A stretch of DNA of 64,000 nucleotides, from contig JANMYM010000065.1 of assembly GCA_031382085.1 (NCBI GenBank), positions 40,571-104,570 of the forward strand, in the 5' to 3' direction. This DNA comes from UBA964 sp031382085. Lineage in GTDB: Bacteria > Pseudomonadota > Gammaproteobacteria > Steroidobacterales > Steroidobacteraceae. Made by a program: the position numbers and the translations under genes. This document shows positions 61,340-64,000 of the stretch, in pieces (the first letter of the stretch is position 1; every line of letters starts with the position of its first letter). The notes beneath the pieces are model-generated. The model searched no databases. It had not been told where the DNA came from and saw nothing but the letters and a program-made list of their open reading frames with translations.

Positions 61340-62115
61340 CATTCCGGGCGCGCAAGCGTTTCGGGCAGCATTTCCTGCGCGACGCGAGCATCGTGGAGCG
61401 TATCGTCGCCGCGGTGGCTGCCAGACCGGGGGACACCATGCTGGAGATCGGCCCAGGCGGCGGCGCACTCACCGCCGGCTTGTTAGCCAGCGGCTGCGTG
61501 CTGCACGCCATAGAGCTCGACCGGGACCTCGTGCCACGGCTGCGCGAGCACTATGGCCAGGAGCCGCGCTTTCACCTGCACGAGGGCGATGCGCTGAAAG
61601 TTGATCTGCGGACGCTGCTGCCGGCCCCCGCGGGCCGCTGGCGCGTGGTTGGCAATCTGCCGTACAACGTATCAACACCCCTGCTGTTTCATTTGTTAGG
61701 CCAGTACCAGGCTATCGAGGACATGCATGTGATGTTGCAGCGGGAGGTGGTGCAGCGCATGGCCGCCGCGCCCGGCGGGCGCGACTACGGTCGCCTGACT
61801 GTGATGCTGGCGCCGTTTGCCGAAATCGACGAATTGTTCGACGTGCCGCCCGGGAGCTTTGCACCGCCCCCCAAGGTCTGGTCAACGGTCGCGCGGCTGC
61901 GAATGCGGGCCCAGCCTGCGTTTCCGGTCGATGCGCGCTATGGACGCCTGGTGCTGGCCGCTTTCTCCAAGCGCCGCAAAACGCTGCGCAATGCGCTCAG
62001 GCAGGAGCTGGATGCAGCCAGCATCGAAGCCTGCGGGATTGATCCCGGCGCCCGGCCCGAGACTTTGACCCCGGCGGAATTCGGCAAGCTTGCGCTTGCC
62101 GCGCGCAGCAGCTAG
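61336..62115 (+). CDS. rsmA: 16S rRNA dimethyladenosine transferase RsmA (KsgA)
   Basis: Dimethylates two adjacent adenosines near the 3' end of 16S rRNA. KRFGQHFLRDASIVERI is the N terminus, SAM motif I is LEIGPGGGALT, and the catalytic NLPYNVSTPL is intact. 259 residues from ATG 61336, overlapping the pdxA stop as ATGA; a much longer upstream frame is a shadow of pdxA. Confidence 0.97.
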   Translation: MTFRARKRFGQHFLRDASIVERIVAAVAARPGDTMLEIGPGGGALTAGLLASGCVLHAIELDRDLVPRLREHYGQEPRFHLHEGDALKVDLRTLLPAPAGRWRVVGNLPYNVSTPLLFHLLGQYQAIEDMHVMLQREVVQRMAAAPGGRDYGRLTVMLAPFAEIDELFDVPPGSFAPPPKVWSTVARLRMRAQPAFPVDARYGRLVLAAFSKRRKTLRNALRQELDAASIEACGIDPGARPETLTPAEFGKLALAARSS

Positions 62116-62124
62116 TTTGCCATC

Positions 62125-62565
62125 ATGGCTGGCTACAAGAAAATCCTGTTGGTGGTGGACCTGAGCGACGACAGCGCGCATATCGGCGCGCGGGCACGGG
62201 CCATGGCGCAACGCGACAACGCGGCGCTCGAGATCCTGCACGTGGTCGAATTCGTGCCGGTCGAGCCGATGGGCGAAACGCTGATGCCCACGGTGCAGAT
62301 CGAGGCCGAGCTGGTGAATCGCGCGCGCCAGCGCATCACCCATCTGGCCGAGGAACTCGGCGCCCATGATGCGACGCTGCACATCGAGGCCGGCAGCGTC
62401 AAGACCGAAATCGTGCGGGTGGCGCGCGAGATCGGCGCGGACCTGATCGTCATCGGCTGCCGCGAGCGACATGGCATGTCGATCCTGGTCAATCTGACCG
62501 AAGACACGGTGCTGCATGCGGCGTGCTGCGATGTGCTGGCAGTGCGCGTTGGCAAGAAAAGCTAA
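62125..62565 (+). CDS. Universal stress protein, UspA family (146 aa)
   Basis: A single Usp domain: YKKILLVVDLSDDSAHIGARARAMAQ ... DLIVIGCRERHGMSILVNLTEDTVLHAACCDVLAVRV. The ATP-binding G-x2-G-x9-G-S/T pattern is broken (TED where G-S/T is expected), so it is likely of the non-ATP-binding UspA type. It is inserted between rsmA and apaG, which are usually adjacent. The stop TAA lies in a GCTAAC motif. Confidence 0.93.
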   Translation: MAGYKKILLVVDLSDDSAHIGARARAMAQRDNAALEILHVVEFVPVEPMGETLMPTVQIEAELVNRARQRITHLAEELGAHDATLHIEAGSVKTEIVRVAREIGADLIVIGCRERHGMSILVNLTEDTVLHAACCDVLAVRVGKKS

Positions 62566-62577
62566 CACAGCGGATTT

Positions 62578-62949
62578 ATGACGAACCAGATCCGCATCGA
62601 CGTGCTCACCAACTACCTCAAGGATCAGTCCGATCCGGGCGATGACAAGTACGTTTTCTCCTACACCATCACCATCCGCAACGAGGGCGAGGTGCCGGCC
62701 AAGCTGCTGAAGCGGCACTGGGTCATCACCGACGCCAACGGCAAGGTGCAGGAAGTGCGCGGCGATGGTGTGGTCGGCGAGCAGCCGTACATCAAGCCGG
62801 GCCAGGGTTTTCGTTATTCCAGTGGCGCGGTGCTCGAAACGCCGGTAGGCACCATGCAGGGCAGCTATCAGATGCTCGCCGACGGTGGCCAGACCTTTGA
62901 CGCCCCCATCCCCACGTTCCGGCTGGCGATCCCCGGAATACTGCAATAA
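62578..62949 (+). CDS. apaG: ApaG protein (Co2+/Mg2+ efflux-associated)
   Basis: A 123-residue fibronectin-III-like protein: SDPGDDKYVFSYTITIRNEGEVPAKLLKRHWVITDANGKVQEVRGDGVVGEQPYIKPGQGFRYSSGAVLETPVGTMQGSY is the conserved core with the GxGxxG-like pyrophosphate motif. It ends immediately before apaH. Function in vivo is poorly known; pyrophosphate binding has been suggested for relatives. Confidence 0.95.
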   Translation: MTNQIRIDVLTNYLKDQSDPGDDKYVFSYTITIRNEGEVPAKLLKRHWVITDANGKVQEVRGDGVVGEQPYIKPGQGFRYSSGAVLETPVGTMQGSYQMLADGGQTFDAPIPTFRLAIPGILQ

Positions 62950-63777
62950 GTGGCCCGCTACGCGATCGGCGACATCCAGGGTTGCCACGCGGAGCTGCGC
63001 GCGCTGCTGAAAAAACTGCGCTTCAAGTCGGATCGCGACCAGCTGTGGCTGGTGGGCGATCTTGTCAATCGCGGCCCGGCATCGCTCGCCGTACTGCGGT
63101 TGGTGCGCGCGCTGGGCGACAACGCGATCACCGTGTTAGGCAATCATGACCTGCACCTGCTGGCCGTCGCCCGTGGCACGGAACGGCGCATGCGCGCGGA
63201 CGACACGCTGCAGCGAGTCCTGGCGGCGCGGGATCGCGACCAGCTGCTCGACTGGCTGATCACTTTGCCGCTCGCGCATTTCGATGCCCGCCATGACGAC
63301 CTGATGGTGCATGCCGGCCTGCCACCGCAGTGGTCGGCCGCCGACACCATCCGCCATGCAGCCGACACCGCCGCCGCGCTGCAAAAGAACCCGGATCGAT
63401 TCCTGGCGCGCATGTACGGCGACCAACCCGACCGCTGGTCACCCTCGCTGCGCGGCGCTGACAAACACCGATTCGTCGTCAACGTGCTGACTCGACTGCG
63501 TTACTGCGACGCGCGTGGCCGGATCAACCTCGATCTGAAAGACAGCCCTGGCTCGTTGCGAGCGGCGGCCCGCGCTGCGCCCACGGCGATGCGTCCCTGG
63601 TTTCTGGTGCCGAAGCGAAAATCGGCCGGCACGCGCGTCATCTGCGGTCACTGGTCGACGCTGGGACTGATCCAAAAACGGAACTTGTTAGCACTGGACA
63701 CGGGCTGCGTCTGGGGTGGAACGCTCAGCGCCGTCGATCTCGACAGCGGGCGGCTGTTTCAACGGCCGGCGCTATAG
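62950..63777 (+). CDS. apaH: Symmetrical bis(5'-nucleosyl)-tetraphosphatase
   Basis: Splits Ap4A to two ADP. Metallophosphatase motifs: YAIGDIQGCHAEL, WLVGDLVNRGPASL and VLGNHDLHLLA, plus VHAGLPPQW and CGHWSTLG. GTG 62950 directly follows the apaG stop. 275 residues. It ends adjacent to the stop codon of a convergent gene. Confidence 0.97.
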   Translation: MARYAIGDIQGCHAELRALLKKLRFKSDRDQLWLVGDLVNRGPASLAVLRLVRALGDNAITVLGNHDLHLLAVARGTERRMRADDTLQRVLAARDRDQLLDWLITLPLAHFDARHDDLMVHAGLPPQWSAADTIRHAADTAAALQKNPDRFLARMYGDQPDRWSPSLRGADKHRFVVNVLTRLRYCDARGRINLDLKDSPGSLRAAARAAPTAMRPWFLVPKRKSAGTRVICGHWSTLGLIQKRNLLALDTGCVWGGTLSAVDLDSGRLFQRPAL

Positions 63778-64000
63778 TCAGCCGCCCGGCGTCGAGGCCG
63801 CGCCCCAGGTCACGTCAAGCTGTGGTGTTTGCTGAGTCCACACCGAATGATCCAGCAGGATGGTGACGGGCGACGGACCTTGCGCGCGCACCGGCAGGAT
63901 CGCGCGTTGCGCGCCGCGCACTTCGAGGACCGCAAACTGCGCAACTCCCATGCGCATGCTGATGCGCACCGGCCAGCGGCCGTTAGCAGGCGCGGTCAGG
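63778..64000 (-). CDS. C-terminal part of an unknown protein (partial)
   Basis: The frame is open from the right edge of the window to TGA at 63778-63780, about 73 residues ending TWGAASTPGG. A GTG at 63969 is inside the frame, so the true start probably lies beyond the window. The sequence has strand-like patterns (RWPVRISMRMGVAQFAVLEV, SPVTILLDHSVW) suggesting a beta-rich C-terminal domain. I do not recognise a family. Its stop is adjacent to that of apaH. Confidence 0.55.
   Translation of the reverse strand, partial: LTAPANGRWPVRISMRMGVAQFAVLEVRGAQRAILPVRAQGPSPVTILLDHSVWTQQTPQLDVTWGAASTPGG

Noticed and set aside
61882..62988. Open frame of 368 codons antisense to rsmA, usp and apaG
   Set aside because: Spans three well-supported genes on the other strand; no coding signal of its own.

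Overview
The window is a GC-rich gammaproteobacterial chromosome segment made mostly of housekeeping genes. Several gene orders are those of Gammaproteobacteria: lolB-ispE-tRNA-Gln-prs-rplY-pth-ychF, mreBCD-mrdA-rodA-mltB-rlpA-dacA-dat-ybeD, and lptD-surA-pdxA-rsmA-apaG-apaH with amgK-murU divergent. A PEP-CTERM protein, a TonB-receptor tail and a high-potential iron-sulfur protein fit a Steroidobacterales/Nevskiales/Xanthomonadales-like environmental lineage, but that placement is inference.

Layout. 1-5.5 kb: tail of an outer-membrane receptor, a minimal PEP-CTERM peptide gene, then a minus-strand operon (NHL/SMP-30-like beta-propeller, secreted bicupin, two related small cupins) divergent from a triheme cytochrome c and followed by a HiPIP gene; together they suggest a periplasmic oxidation module. 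5.6-18.3 kb: LysE-type exporter, choice-of-anchor-B surface protein, ABC exporter, LpxL-type acyltransferase, exported Rossmann protein, a 32-aa membrane peptide, fasciclin protein, RRM protein, an MBOAT/SGNH O-acetylation pair, tRNA-Met, a COG4705-type membrane protein and a lipoprotein. 18.3-29.8 kb: translation and envelope genes (ychF, pth, rplY, prs, tRNA-Gln, ispE, lolB, TPR protein, prfA, prmC, cyclophilin, mtgA). 29.8-38.5 kb: methionine-cycle operon (ArsR/pseudo-methyltransferase regulator, metF, metH) and putA. 38.5-42.6 kb: gatCAB-hslO. 42.7-52.4 kb: the cell-elongation cluster from mreB to ybeD. 52.4-56.6 kb: a candidate 161-bp MITE, then folE, lipB, lipA, murU and amgK on the minus strand. 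56.7-63.8 kb: lptD, surA, pdxA, rsmA, a universal stress protein, apaG, apaH. The window ends in an incomplete unknown minus-strand gene.

There are no CRISPR arrays, prophage genes or intact insertion sequences. The strongest unexplained signal is the short motif SCTAACR (YGTTAGS). By hand I find roughly 147 CTAAC/GTTAG sites, about one per 435 bp, on both strands, in every usable reading phase, in stop codons and between genes. This looks like a DNA-level constraint (uptake signal, methylation or protein-binding site) and not a codon effect. Other items worth a look: an apparent ACG start for mreC, a MITE with CTAA target duplications, near-leaderless divergent starts of amgK and lptD, an ispE stop codon inside tRNA-Gln, and the two very small membrane-directed peptides.

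No stretch longer than about 300 bases is without a call except 16169-16495, which holds only a weak ankyrin-like remnant.
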